Of a stretch of 56,022 nt of DNA, positions 1-10,100 are shown piece after piece (position 1 is the stretch's first letter; each line of letters opens with the position of its first letter). This DNA comes from Candidatus Eiseniibacteriota bacterium (GTDB lineage: Bacteria > Eisenbacteria > RBG-16-71-46 > CAIMUX01). Both the position numbers and the translations under genes were made by a program. The notes under the pieces are model-generated. The model was not told the DNA's origin. It was given only the letters and a program-made list of their open reading frames with translations, and did not search any database. Location: assembly GCA_020633975.1 (NCBI GenBank), contig JACKCR010000015.1:1-56022 (forward strand), given 5' to 3'.

Positions 1-283
1 ACACCTTCCCCTTCCGATCGGAGTGGCTCCGGGTCGCTACCACCTTGGGCGCAAGTACCGGCTGAGCTCAGCCGATCCCCCACAAAATCAACGACAAATC
101 CTGCCCATGCGGACGTACCGCCGGCTTCAGCGTGCCGTGGAACGCAGGACCACGACTGCTTCACTCCGCCACGCAGCTTCCGGGCCTGCCTCGAAGCGGA
201 GATGACTTCTGCGAAGAGAACCACTGGGTCTCACCACCCCTCAGACCCTCGAACTCGACCGTCGAGGCTACCCTCATGAATAA

Positions 284-463
284 TCCGGGCTAGGCACCTA
301 CGTCCTTCCGATGCTCGGAAGCTCCGATAGCTCGGCGTTGATCGTGAGCACCCATCCCCCGGAGGGCCCGCTCTTCGATTTCGGTCACATCGACCTGTTC
401 ATCGGGGAGAACGCACCGGAACTCGTCTGGGAACCGATCTTCGACTGGATCGAGGATCACTAG
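284..463 (+). pseudogene. C-terminal remnant of an alpha/beta hydrolase
   Basis: An open frame from just after a stop at 281-283 to the TAG at 461-463 encodes about 59 residues. The last 30 read like the end of a lipase-type alpha/beta hydrolase: an F-G-H-I-D-L-F segment that would hold the catalytic His, then A-P-E-L-V-W and a closing F-D-W-I-E helix. There is an internal ATG at 311 but no Shine-Dalgarno sequence, and the nucleophile-elbow half of such an enzyme is not seen upstream in bases 1-283. I read it as a decayed gene tail. The family call is from recalled pattern and is moderate. Bases 1-283 and 464-567 show nothing else I can support. Confidence 0.4.
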
Positions 464-567
464 ATCGTTCGAGGCGTACGCCGATTCGTCGTGTGCGGGA
501 GGCGTTCAATGCGGACTTCCCGCGCGCATCACGGGCCGCTAGGAGGCTGCGGACTGGCCGGTCCGGA

Positions 568-1140
568 CTAGTCCTCGAGTTCGTGGACGAACCAGGTGCG
601 AACGCGCTTGAATCTCCTCTCGACCTGGTACTCGGTCGTTCCCAGGAGTTCAGCCGTTTCCTTCTCCGAGGTTCCGACGAAGAATCGGAGCAGGGCCACT
701 TCGGCAGCCTCAGGGTCCGTCCGAAGGAGTTTTGCAATCGCCATGTCCACGTCGAGTACGTCATCGCTCCTGAAACTCCCAAGAACGACGTCTTCCTGGA
801 GCTCAACCGTCTGTTGCCCGGGCCCGCCTCGCTTCTTTGCGGATCTCCGCCGGGCATCATCCGTTAGAACCTCCCGCATCGCGGATGCGGCGAGGTTGAA
901 GAAGTGTCTGCGGTTCCTGACGGTCGGGGCGCTCCGTCGAACGAGCTTCAGGTACGCCTCGCTGACGAGCCCGATCGGGTCGAGAGACCAACTCCGTTCC
1001 CTCGACGAAAGGACGCGCGCAATTCGGACGAGTTCGGGATAGACGAGCTCCATTGCCCGGTCCGCGGCATCCGGGTCCTCGGAGTCGAGCTGGTTGAGCA
1101 AGTCGGTGAGCCTTGGATCCTCGGGTACCGTCACTAGCAA
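568..1140 (-). CDS. ECF-family RNA polymerase sigma factor
   Basis: A 190-residue cytoplasmic sigma factor of the ECF type often found next to Ser/Thr kinases. Region 2 is visible around residues 20-100 (Y-P-E-L-V-R-I-A-R, then L-V-S-E-A-Y-L-K-L, then R-R-H-F-F-N-L-A-A). Region 4 is a helix-turn-helix near residues 140-185 (A-E-V-A-L-L-R-F-F, K-E-T-A-E-L-L-G, V-E-R-R-F-K-R-V-R). The annotated start is a TTG; a GTG two codons in, at 1134, is an alternative with AGGG 9 nt upstream. It lies 54 bp downstream of the WD40 Ser/Thr kinase on the same strand, so the two are probably co-transcribed. No anti-sigma gene adjoins it, so the kinase may be the regulator; this is an inference. Confidence 0.9.
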   Translation of the reverse strand: MLVTVPEDPRLTDLLNQLDSEDPDAADRAMELVYPELVRIARVLSSRERSWSLDPIGLVSEAYLKLVRRSAPTVRNRRHFFNLAASAMREVLTDDARRRSAKKRGGPGQQTVELQEDVVLGSFRSDDVLDVDMAIAKLLRTDPEAAEVALLRFFVGTSEKETAELLGTTEYQVERRFKRVRTWFVHELED

Positions 1141-1194
1141 ACACCCTGCGGCCCCGATCGCCGACAGCGACCGATTGAACGCACTACAGCCACG

Positions 1195-4100
1195 TCACTT
1201 CCAAGTCAGGTCGTATCCGGAACTGGCTGTCTCGTTCCGTTGAACCCCGATGTTCGTTCGATCGCGAAGATAGGTCAGGACGTCGCCGCGTGGAATGCTG
1301 AACATGTCGGGTGGCAACGGAAGAGTCCATACGCGGACACGTTGCGAGCTCGCAGTATAGAGCCATCGTCCCCTAGGATCGAACTCCACCCTCGATACGG
1401 GCCCGCCGTCGCCCGGGAGTTCCCATCGCATCCCGGAAGAGAGCGAGAACACGAGGACCTGTTTCCAGAACCCAGAAACCGCCACCAGATCACCGAACTG
1501 CGCGGCAGCCCTGATCGCGCCACTGCCCCACGCGCCGAGTGGTTGAACGCGCCCGGTGAACGGATCCATGTATCGAAGGACCCCGGAGTCGTCGACGAAG
1601 ACGAGGCCACGACCACCATTCACGAAGACGCCTCGGTCCGCTTCGCATGGTCCGAGCATCTCCTCGCGACTGGTATCGAGATCGATCGCGCGGAGCACGC
1701 GGGTATCCAGCACGATGAGACTGTCGCTGCCGACGAAGGACACGGCACCACGAGGAGTCTGGTAGTCGTCCCGCAAACCATAGTCGTGCATCTGCTGACC
1801 AACTCGGTCGTAGACCTGGAGGATCACCTCGTTGCTGTCGGCAGATCGCTTTGCCACCAGCATTCTTCTCCCACTTGGACTCACTTGATGGGCATACGGA
1901 TCCAGCTGCTCATCGAAGGCGAGTCCTCGGCGGAGGTCGCCCGTATGCAATTCCACTGCGAGCATCTCCCCCGAGTGCAAGAATGACAGGATCCCGAAGG
2001 GCGTATCGGGGCCGAGCAACGGGTACGTATCGAGGGACGCCAGGGCTTCGGACTCGTACGCGGATCTACAACCAACGGTTCCGTCCAAGGGGATCCGAGT
2101 CACAACGGATGTGTGGTTGAGAACGACCATCCAGCTACCGTCGGGAGCAAGTACGAAGTCGGAATCGGCGAACTCCTCGCTCTCGAACACCGTGGGGACC
2201 TCATGGTCGACTCGCCACCGCGCGATTCCCACCGCGTTCCTCGCGGTGAGGATGGAGCCGTCCGGCAGAAACGCACCGTCGTGGACCCAGTGTGTCCGGT
2301 CCAGGAGCTGTACCGGAGATGCGAGAGGCGGGACTCGCAGGTCCCACAGAAGAGCCGTTCCACTGTGACCAACGGAGAGCAAACGCGGAGCCTTTGGATC
2401 GAAGGCGAGTCTGGACTCTCCAGTCGGTTGCTGAAGTCTAGCCACCAACGCAGCGGGCTCTGTCGAGAGATCCCAGACCCAGACGGATCCCTCCTGGTCC
2501 GACCCAGCGAGAAGGTCACCCTCACGGTTCAGAGTCAACGTTCCAAGCACAACTCCAGCCCCGACTGAGATCCTGCGCTCGATCTTCCAATCCTCCAGCC
2601 GACGAAGCACGATCTCACCGTCGACGGCTTCAGCCACCCACTCCCCAGAGGGGTTCACCACGGCACCCCCCCACCCCTCCCCGTAGGTCTGAGATCGCCC
2701 AACTTCCTCCACCTCGCCGTCCGGAACATGGACTCGTTGCCAGGTTCGGAACCCTGGCGGAACGTCCGATTGCGCAATGATCCAATGGGGATCGTCCATC
2801 GCTGCGATCCACCCCTCGCCCGCCAGGGGAACCTCGAGTAGATGATCTAGCGAGGGAAGCGCCCAGAGGTGTAGTCCCCCATCCGTCGCGCGCGAAGCCA
2901 AGAATCTCCCGTCGGAAGTGAACTCGAGGTCGTAGGTTGCGACCCCATGGGCCGTTCCCAGCACGTGCGACCAGTCCGCGAGAGAGTGCAAGCTGACGGC
3001 GGCCCTCCGTGTCCAGCCTATCGCACACCACTTTCCGTCCCTCGAGACCTCGAGAGCTAGTGGATTCCTCGGTCCCACGGACGGGAGTTCTTGTCGTAGG
3101 GGCGCCTCTTTCAATGCTCGCGCAAGGAGACTCCGGATCCGAGGTCCATCGGACCGGTCGAGGGCCTCGAGGCCGAAGGCAACCGCACCGGACGGATCCT
3201 GTGAAAGACGGCCAACGCCGACGGCAATGAGTTCGTTCGCCTCCGCCACTCTCGCGGCCTCTTCCGCGCGGTCCCTTTCTCTCGCAATCCGACCGGTCTG
3301 AATCGTCATCGCCACTGCGAACGCGAGGACGGCGATCAGCGCGGCGGCACCCATCGCAACCCAGAGGTGATTCCGACCGACGAACTTCTTCACTCGATAG
3401 GCGACCGAAGGTGGCCGAGCAGAGATTGGCTCACCCGCGAGAAAACGTCGCACATCTGTGGCGAGTTCGAAGGCGGATCCGTAGCGTCGAGACCGGTCCT
3501 TCTCCAGCGCCTTCGTCGCAATCCAATCGAGGTCTCCTCGGAGCTCCCTTAGAAGACGATTCGGATCGGTGCGGCGCCGCGACGCGATGTCGGATATCCG
3601 CTCCTGCTGGGTGGCGAGCTTGAGACTGAGCCTCGGAGCGTCAGAGTCTCGAATCATCTCGAGCACGCGGGCGTTCCCGGACTTGTTCAACTCCTCCCGC
3701 GTCACCGGCAGGACCCCACCCAACAGCTCGTATAGAACGACGCCGAGCGAATACACGTCTGCACGTGTATCCACGTCCGCACCGGACGCACCGGCCTGTT
3801 CTGGGCTCATATACTCGAGTGTACCGATAGCCTGTCCGATCAAGGTCAGGATCGATTCGTCGGTCAGATCTCGCGAGAGGGCCTTGGCGACACCAAAGTC
3901 GATGATGGTGGGATGAGGACGTCCATCGACTTTCGAGACGAGGATGTTGCTCGGCTTGAGATCCCGATGGATGACCGCCTTCTGGTGTGCGTGCTGGACT
4001 GCCTCGCACACGCGACCGAACAGTTCGAGGCGTTCGGAGATCGCGAGGCGACGTCGATCACAGTAGTCCGTGATCGGTTCCCCCTTCACGAACTCGAGCA

Positions 4101-4533
4101 CGAAGAACGGGCGGTGATCCGGAGTCATTCCCGCGTCGAAGACCTTGGCAATGCAGGGATGGTCCATGACCGCGAGAGTTTGGCGCTCCTGTTCGAAGCG
4201 TCGGATCACCTCGTCGGAGTCCATTCCTCGCCGAACGATCTTCACGGCAACGGTCCGGCGAACGGGATGGAGCTGCTCTGCTCGGAACACCTCGCCCATG
4301 CCACCCGTGCCAACCACCTCGATCAGCCGATAGCGGCCGACCTCGTCGCCTCGCACGCTGCTGAGAGGGAGAGTGGTCGATGGATGCAATCCGCCGTCGG
4401 TACGGAGTGCCGGGTTCGGAGGGTTCGGCGAGGGGCCGTCCGGCGGCACGTTCGATCCGACCATCTCGATCGACTCCCTTGAATCAGGCGATCGGCCGTG
4501 GAGATCCAGGTGTGGGTCGAAGAGCGACGACAT
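1195..4533 (-). CDS. Membrane-anchored Ser/Thr protein kinase with WD40 propeller
   Basis: The 1112-residue protein has a complete Hanks-type kinase domain at about residues 68-370. Visible elements are the glycine loop V-G-T-G-G-M-G, Lys98 in A-V-K-I-V, the H-R-D-L-K-P-S-N catalytic loop with Asp191, the D-F-G motif at 212 and G-T-L-E-Y-M-S-P-E-Q. One transmembrane helix follows at about 389-412, then roughly 650 residues of WD40-like repeats (for example G-S-V-W-V-W-D-L and L-L-W-D-L-R) predicted to be outside the membrane. The N-terminal 65 residues are Pro/Ser-rich. It resembles the PknB-WD40 receptors of Planctomycetes and FCB bacteria: an external sensor coupled to cytoplasmic phosphorylation. 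The ECF sigma factor immediately downstream is a plausible output. The start ATG at 4533 has no clear Shine-Dalgarno sequence. Confidence 0.93.
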   Translation of the reverse strand: MSSLFDPHLDLHGRSPDSRESIEMVGSNVPPDGPSPNPPNPALRTDGGLHPSTTLPLSSVRGDEVGRYRLIEVVGTGGMGEVFRAEQLHPVRRTVAVKIVRRGMDSDEVIRRFEQERQTLAVMDHPCIAKVFDAGMTPDHRPFFVLEFVKGEPITDYCDRRRLAISERLELFGRVCEAVQHAHQKAVIHRDLKPSNILVSKVDGRPHPTIIDFGVAKALSRDLTDESILTLIGQAIGTLEYMSPEQAGASGADVDTRADVYSLGVVLYELLGGVLPVTREELNKSGNARVLEMIRDSDAPRLSLKLATQQERISDIASRRRTDPNRLLRELRGDLDWIATKALEKDRSRRYGSAFELATDVRRFLAGEPISARPPSVAYRVKKFVGRNHLWVAMGAAALIAVLAFAVAMTIQTGRIARERDRAEEAARVAEANELIAVGVGRLSQDPSGAVAFGLEALDRSDGPRIRSLLARALKEAPLRQELPSVGPRNPLALEVSRDGKWCAIGWTRRAAVSLHSLADWSHVLGTAHGVATYDLEFTSDGRFLASRATDGGLHLWALPSLDHLLEVPLAGEGWIAAMDDPHWIIAQSDVPPGFRTWQRVHVPDGEVEEVGRSQTYGEGWGGAVVNPSGEWVAEAVDGEIVLRRLEDWKIERRISVGAGVVLGTLTLNREGDLLAGSDQEGSVWVWDLSTEPAALVARLQQPTGESRLAFDPKAPRLLSVGHSGTALLWDLRVPPLASPVQLLDRTHWVHDGAFLPDGSILTARNAVGIARWRVDHEVPTVFESEEFADSDFVLAPDGSWMVVLNHTSVVTRIPLDGTVGCRSAYESEALASLDTYPLLGPDTPFGILSFLHSGEMLAVELHTGDLRRGLAFDEQLDPYAHQVSPSGRRMLVAKRSADSNEVILQVYDRVGQQMHDYGLRDDYQTPRGAVSFVGSDSLIVLDTRVLRAIDLDTSREEMLGPCEADRGVFVNGGRGLVFVDDSGVLRYMDPFTGRVQPLGAWGSGAIRAAAQFGDLVAVSGFWKQVLVFSLSSGMRWELPGDGGPVSRVEFDPRGRWLYTASSQRVRVWTLPLPPDMFSIPRGDVLTYLRDRTNIGVQRNETASSGYDLTWK

Positions 4534-4681
4534 GGAGGCGCCTGACGAAACGACCCGGTAGAAGCGCCTCGAGGATTATCCAAAATACCTCGCCCACAGC
4601 CTACACCGTTCTGCGGATTCATAGAGGGAGGCCGAGGCCGGTCTGTCCAATGTTTGCACGAGGGAACCATCGGAGGATGCC

Positions 4682-7060
4682 ATGCGCGTCGCGACTCATT
4701 GCTCGAAACACTGGTGCCTCTTGTTGTCGACTTGTCTGCTACTAGCTGCACCGTGGCTACTAGTCAGTGCTTCCGTCGCCGCTCCCAAAATATCGACCGG
4801 GCTGGACGCAAACTGGTCTCCGGACTTTCCGATGCCGGGACCGAATGAGTACGTCTATGCCACGACCGAGTTCGCCGGTGATCTGATCATCGCAGGCACG
4901 TTCACTGCGGTCGGAGACGTTGCGACGACACGAGTCGCACGCTGGGATGGTACGGCGTGGTCTGCACTCGGCGAGGGATTCGACGACACCGTCAACGCGC
5001 TCTGTGTTCACGACGGGGTCCTATACGCAGGTGGAGCCTTCCAGAATTCCGGCGACTCGCCGATATCGAGGATCGCCGAGTGGGACGGATCCCAGTGGGT
5101 GGCGGTAGGGAACGGCACCAACTCGACCGTGAACGCACTCGTCTCCTATGACGGACAGCTCGTGGCCGGGGGCCTGTTCACCCTCGCGGGCGGTTCGAGC
5201 GCAGCCCGCGTCGCGTCGTGGAACGGAACGTCGTGGTCCGCACTGGGACAGGGAACGAATGGCGCGGTCCGATCCCTGGTCGCCGACGGATCGTCTCTCT
5301 ATGTCGGTGGTGCCTTCTCTGTAGCGGGGGGAAACTCGGCTTCGCGGATCGCACGTTGGGACGGTTCCTCCTGGGCACCTCTGGGCACGGGAACCAATGG
5401 AATCGTCGAGACGCTCGTCATCTACGATGGTTCGCTAGTGGCCGGAGGATCCTTCTCCATTGCTGGTGGACTCACAGTGAATCGAATTGCGTCCTGGAAC
5501 GGCACCGCTTGGAGTCCACTGGACGATGGATTCGACGCCACCGTCCGTAGCCTGGCTGTGTATGGTGCGAACTTGGTGGCAGCAGGTAGCTTTGTCGATC
5601 AAGGCACGCAGACAGTTCAGCGAGTCGCACTGTGGGACGGATCGTCCTGGACACCCTTGGGGAACGGGATCGCGTTTGGCGACGTGTATGCGTCCACGAC
5701 CTACCAAGGAGACTACGTCGCGGGCGGTTTCTTCGGCCAGGGTGACGAGTCCAGGGCTCTCGACCTGGCTACCTGGGACGGCTCGAGTTGGCACGCCTTC
5801 GCCAGTGGTTTGGGAGTCGACGCGACCGTTCACGCGCTCGTCTGGTACGACAACACGCTCGTGGCCGCCGGCAACTTCCAATCGGCCGGAGGACGAATCG
5901 TCTCACAGATCGCATCGTTCGACGGAATCGACTGGTCTCCACTCGGTGATGTGACATTCGGTGGATCCGTGCTGACCTTGGCAGCACTCGGATCCGACCT
6001 GGTTGCAGGCGGTCTCTTCAACGTGGCGTCCGGTGCCCCGGGTGACTACCTCGCCTGGTGGAATGGAACGTCTTGGTCCGGAATCGGTGGAGGAACGGAC
6101 GGCCCCGTCCACACGGCCACATTCCTAGGCGACGACCTCTACGTGGCAGGTGCTTTCGCTCATGCCGGCGGAACGGCGGCGAACTACGTCGCGCGCTGGG
6201 ATGGGGTCGATTGGAATGCACTCGGTTCGGGCGTCGACGGGCAGGTCCATGCCTTGACGGAGTTCCAGGGCAACCTCGTCGTTGGAGGAGAGTTCGAGAA
6301 TGCAGGCGGCACCCCGGCCCCCCTCCTCGCCATCTGGAACGAAACCGCGTCCAGTTGGTCCCCCTTGGGAGACGAGCTCGTCGGCGCAGCCGTGGACGCA
6401 CTGACCGTCTACGACGGAACCTTGGTCGTGGGCGGACAGTTCGTTCAAGCTGGAACCGTCGATGTCAACAGCATCGCAGCCTGGGATGGAATGTCCTGGA
6501 CTACGCTTGGCGGTGGAACGATAGACGCCACGTGGGTCCTCGATCTCACGAACCTCAACGGCCGTGTGTACGCAGTTGGCGAGTTCACCGAGATCGGTGG
6601 CGTACCGGCGAACTTCGTCGCCTCCTGGGACGGCTCGACCTGGCAACCCTTGGGCTCTGGTGTCTCCAACGTCGCGTTCTCGGTTGCAGCATCGCCGGAC
6701 GGGATCTACCTCGGCGGATGGTTCTACTTCGCTGGCAACACTCCCTCTGCTCAGATCGCGTTCTGGTCGACCGACATCAGCAGTGTGCCGGAACCCGTGG
6801 CCTCCGCGGATTGGTTCCGCACCGGAAACCCCTACGTCCCAGGATCACGGATCCAGTTCGTGCGGGAGCTGGAGAGCGACGGCGGGATCGATGTCTTCGA
6901 CAACTCCGGCCGTCGAATCCGGATCCTCCATGGCGATCGCGAAGGAGTCTCCTGGGACGGAAGGATGGAGTCCGGAAGATCCGCGCCGAGCGGTCTCTAC
7001 TTCCTACGGGCGCACGCCCCGAACGACGAGGCGGTCGGACGTATCACCCTCATCAGGTGA
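4682..7060 (+). CDS. Secreted 13-repeat beta-propeller protein with C-terminal sorting-type domain
   Basis: A 792-residue exported protein. The start ATG has GGAGG five bases upstream, and residues 1-34 form a signal peptide (basic start, L-L-L-S-T-C-L-L-L-A core, cleavage near S-V-A-A). The body is a tandem repeat of about 45-50 residues with a W-[DN]-G-x-x-W-x-x-L-G core followed by V-x-A-L and A-G-G-x-F. I count 13 copies of the W-x-G-x-x-W core. This pattern is typical of kelch-like or delta-60-like propellers. The last 85 residues are the FlgD/T9SS-type module seen in seven other proteins here, with N-S-G-R-R-I-R, S-W-D-G-R, S-G-L-Y-F-L and a final L-I-R. It diverges from the kinase gene (148 bp gap) and converges on the FG-GAP gene. 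Ligand and function are unknown; an adhesin or structural surface role is an inference. Confidence 0.85.
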   Translation: MRVATHCSKHWCLLLSTCLLLAAPWLLVSASVAAPKISTGLDANWSPDFPMPGPNEYVYATTEFAGDLIIAGTFTAVGDVATTRVARWDGTAWSALGEGFDDTVNALCVHDGVLYAGGAFQNSGDSPISRIAEWDGSQWVAVGNGTNSTVNALVSYDGQLVAGGLFTLAGGSSAARVASWNGTSWSALGQGTNGAVRSLVADGSSLYVGGAFSVAGGNSASRIARWDGSSWAPLGTGTNGIVETLVIYDGSLVAGGSFSIAGGLTVNRIASWNGTAWSPLDDGFDATVRSLAVYGANLVAAGSFVDQGTQTVQRVALWDGSSWTPLGNGIAFGDVYASTTYQGDYVAGGFFGQGDESRALDLATWDGSSWHAFASGLGVDATVHALVWYDNTLVAAGNFQSAGGRIVSQIASFDGIDWSPLGDVTFGGSVLTLAALGSDLVAGGLFNVASGAPGDYLAWWNGTSWSGIGGGTDGPVHTATFLGDDLYVAGAFAHAGGTAANYVARWDGVDWNALGSGVDGQVHALTEFQGNLVVGGEFENAGGTPAPLLAIWNETASSWSPLGDELVGAAVDALTVYDGTLVVGGQFVQAGTVDVNSIAAWDGMSWTTLGGGTIDATWVLDLTNLNGRVYAVGEFTEIGGVPANFVASWDGSTWQPLGSGVSNVAFSVAASPDGIYLGGWFYFAGNTPSAQIAFWSTDISSVPEPVASADWFRTGNPYVPGSRIQFVRELESDGGIDVFDNSGRRIRILHGDREGVSWDGRMESGRSAPSGLYFLRAHAPNDEAVGRITLIR

Positions 7061-7151
7061 ACGAACCGCGGATCCGCAGACCGGAGGCCGGGGCGTGTGG
7101 TGATATGGAGCGATCCTCTGATCTGCAGACCGACGGCCGGAGCGTCCGGTG

Positions 7152-7177
7152 GCTCGCGGCGACGACTCGCCGCGAGC
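7152..7177. terminator. Bidirectional hairpin between convergent genes
   Basis: A perfect 11-bp inverted repeat (arms 7152-7162 and 7167-7177, arm GCTCGCGGCGA) encloses a 4-base loop. It sits in the 133-bp gap between the convergent stops of the propeller gene and the FG-GAP gene. There is no clean U-tract on either side, so a factor-assisted or I-shaped terminator is the likeliest reading. Confidence 0.6.
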
Positions 7178-7193
7178 ATTCCCTCGGGAGGAA

Positions 7194-10100
7194 CTACCTC
7201 GTCACCCAAACCTTCTGCGTACCCACGCCTCGATCCGTACGAAGTCTGACGAGATAGAGTCCGGTCGGCACTCGATCTCCGCTCTCGTTCGTGGCGTCCC
7301 AATCGACCTGGTGGACACCGGGGCCCTCCACGCCGTCGAACAGTCGCGCGATCCGTCGACCGTTTACGTCGTAGACAGAGACCGTGACCGGGCCCGGGAT
7401 CATCGTCCGGAACGCGATGGTCGTGTTCGTGCTCATCGGATTGGGGGACACGCGGTCGATTCGGACTCCGGAGCTAGCCCCGGAACCGACTACGGCGAGA
7501 TCATCGATCGAGCTGACTCCTCCCGCCGTCCGTAGGTGCGCCATCGAACCGCCGGTGGGAGCGATCGACGTCCATCGGGTGTAGGGCGCGTAGAGCGATC
7601 GCGTACGGGTCCGGGCGCGCCAGTGGTAGACGGTCTCCGGGGAGAGCCCGACGACCGGTTCTTCGATCGCCGCCACACTTCCGAGCTCGGCCGTGGGCGC
7701 CCCTGTGTCGTTCCAGGTGCCGGTGGCGATCGGTTGGCTACTGAGCGCCGTCCCGATCTCGGCAACCTGCCACTCCGCTCGGACGCGCTGGCGTCCGGCC
7801 GTGGACCGGCCGTAGATCGCCAAGTCGAACTGCGTGGGTGAGTCGGACACGCCGAGCCAGGAGATCACGTCTCCACTCGTGGTCTTCTGCTGCGGACGGA
7901 TGTCGAGCCCTCCGCGCCGCGCCTCGGCGTTTCCAAGGTAGGCGAAGATCGCGCCAGCGTCGTTCGCCTCGTAGTCATAGTCGGGAGCGCCGACGATGAC
8001 GTCCGCGAATCCGTCTCCATTGAGGTCACCGGCCGTGGAGACGGACGCCCCGAATCCCGGATCCGCCTGTCCGCTGCTGTGGAGAGAGCCGAACGTGAGG
8101 CCGTTCGGGCCGCCGTGATAGATGTACGCGGCGCCTTCGAACGTGTAGGTCCCGTCGTAGTTCTCCTCACCGATGACGACGTCGGCGTAGCCGTCTCGAT
8201 TGACGTCTCCCGCGGTCGAGATCGACCGGCCGAGCCAGCCTCCTCCCTGACGAGTGCCGTAGATGGTCCAATTGGGAGTGCTGCCCAATCCCGACGGAGA
8301 ACCGTGGAAACACTCGACGCGCCCCTCTTGAGACAGGCTGACGTCGTAGAACGCGGTGGCGACGAGGAGGTCTTCGTACCCGTCTCCATTGACGTCTCCC
8401 GCCGCGCAGGAGTCGAACATCCGGCAATCCGCTTGTCTTCCGAGCAGCGTCCAGTCCGGAGTCATGGCGGGACCGTCTGCAGAGCCGTAGTAGACGAAGA
8501 CGGCGCCTTCGCCCGCGAGGTTCCCGGTGTAGTTCGAAGCGCCGATCGCGATGTCGCTGAATCCGTCGCCGTTCAGGTCCCCGACACCGGCAACGCCGGC
8601 TCCGAGTAGCTCGCTCTCCGTGCTGCCTTCGACCTTCCACGCGGCGGTCGTCGAGAGTCCGGCTTCCGAGCCGTAGTAGAGGTAGACGGCGCCTTGGTTG
8701 GTGAGTGTGTTCGTGTAGGCAAGCGCCCCGATGAGGACGTCGGCATATCCGTCGCCGTTGACGTCACCGGCACCCGCCAGCGTGTAGCCGTAGTAGGTGG
8801 TCGACGCCTCGCCCTCCGTCGTCCATCCGGGATACGTGGGAATCCCTGTCTCCGAGCCGTAGTAGAGGAAGGCCGCACCACCGTCCTCGTAGGTTCCATC
8901 GTGGAAGATGGCTCCCACGAGGAGATCGTCGTAGCCGTCGCCATCGACGTCCCCGGCCCGTCCGGCAGACACGCCGAAGAACTCGCTTGTCTGGCTGCCG
9001 TAGCGCTGCGCGCTGTAGTCGAGGATCTCACCATCCGAAGGCGTCCCATGGAAGACGAGGAGGGTTCCTTCGTCGGTGAAGCTTCCGTCGTAGGTGGGAG
9101 CGCCGGCAACGACGTCACCGAGCCCATCTCCGTTCAAGTCGCCGGCATAGGCCACCAAGCCGCCGAGTCCCGCGTCTTCTTGTCCAAGGACGCGGATGGC
9201 GACTGCATCTTGGCTGAGTCCGGAGTTCGTTCCGTAGAACGCGTACGCGACTCCCTGATTGAAGAAGTCGAGCGTCGCACCCGGCGCGCCCACGATGAGA
9301 TCGCTGTGGCCGTCTCCGTTGACGTCCCCGGCCCCTGAGACTACGCGGCCGAGGTAGTCGTTCGCCTCATACCCGTCGAAGGCCCAGACGAAGTCCGTGT
9401 CCAGCCCGTCGGGATCGCCGAGATAGAGGTAGGCTCGCCCGGCGGCCGCTTCGGCTCCGTTGAACATGTGGGCGCCGATGACGACATCCGAGTAGCCATC
9501 GGCATTGACGTCGCCGGCACACTGAACGTCGAGCGCAAACTCGGCGCCGATCGGCAGGATGTTCGGGGAGAAGTCGATCCCGAAGTCGACTCCGCTCGGC
9601 CCTCCGTAGTAGAGGTAGGCTCGGCCTGTGTCGTTGCTGCCCCAGTCCGGAGCGCCGACGACGAAGTCTGCGTAGCCGTCACCGTTCACGTCTCCCGCCG
9701 GTGCAACGGAGCGTCCATACAACGTGCCTGACGCGCCCGTACCCGTCCAGTTCACACTCGTCGAGGGTCCGGTCGCTGAACCGAGGAACAGACGGACGCG
9801 AGCCGAGGCGGAGGAACTGACGGTGATGTCGTCGAACCCATCCGCGTTGACGTCTCCGACTGCCGCCGTCATCGAACCGTAACCGGAAACCGACCAGGCG
9901 TAGTTCGTGGCGAGGCCGCTTGACGAACCGAGGTAGAGTCGCACCGTACCTCCGCTTGATGTTGCGGAGACCATGATGTCGTCATAGCCGTCCCCGTTGA
10001 CGTCGCCAGCTGCAGACACGTAGGTGCCGAGCTCCATGTCCGGGATCTCGCCCTGGACCTGCCAGTCCGCAGTCGTACTGAGTCCCGAAGCGGATCCGTA

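Noticed and set aside
399-867. Overlapping open frames on both strands (153, 124 and 148 residues)
   Set aside because: They overlap the ECF sigma gene in other frames, are Arg/Ser-rich and lack ribosome sites or domain features.
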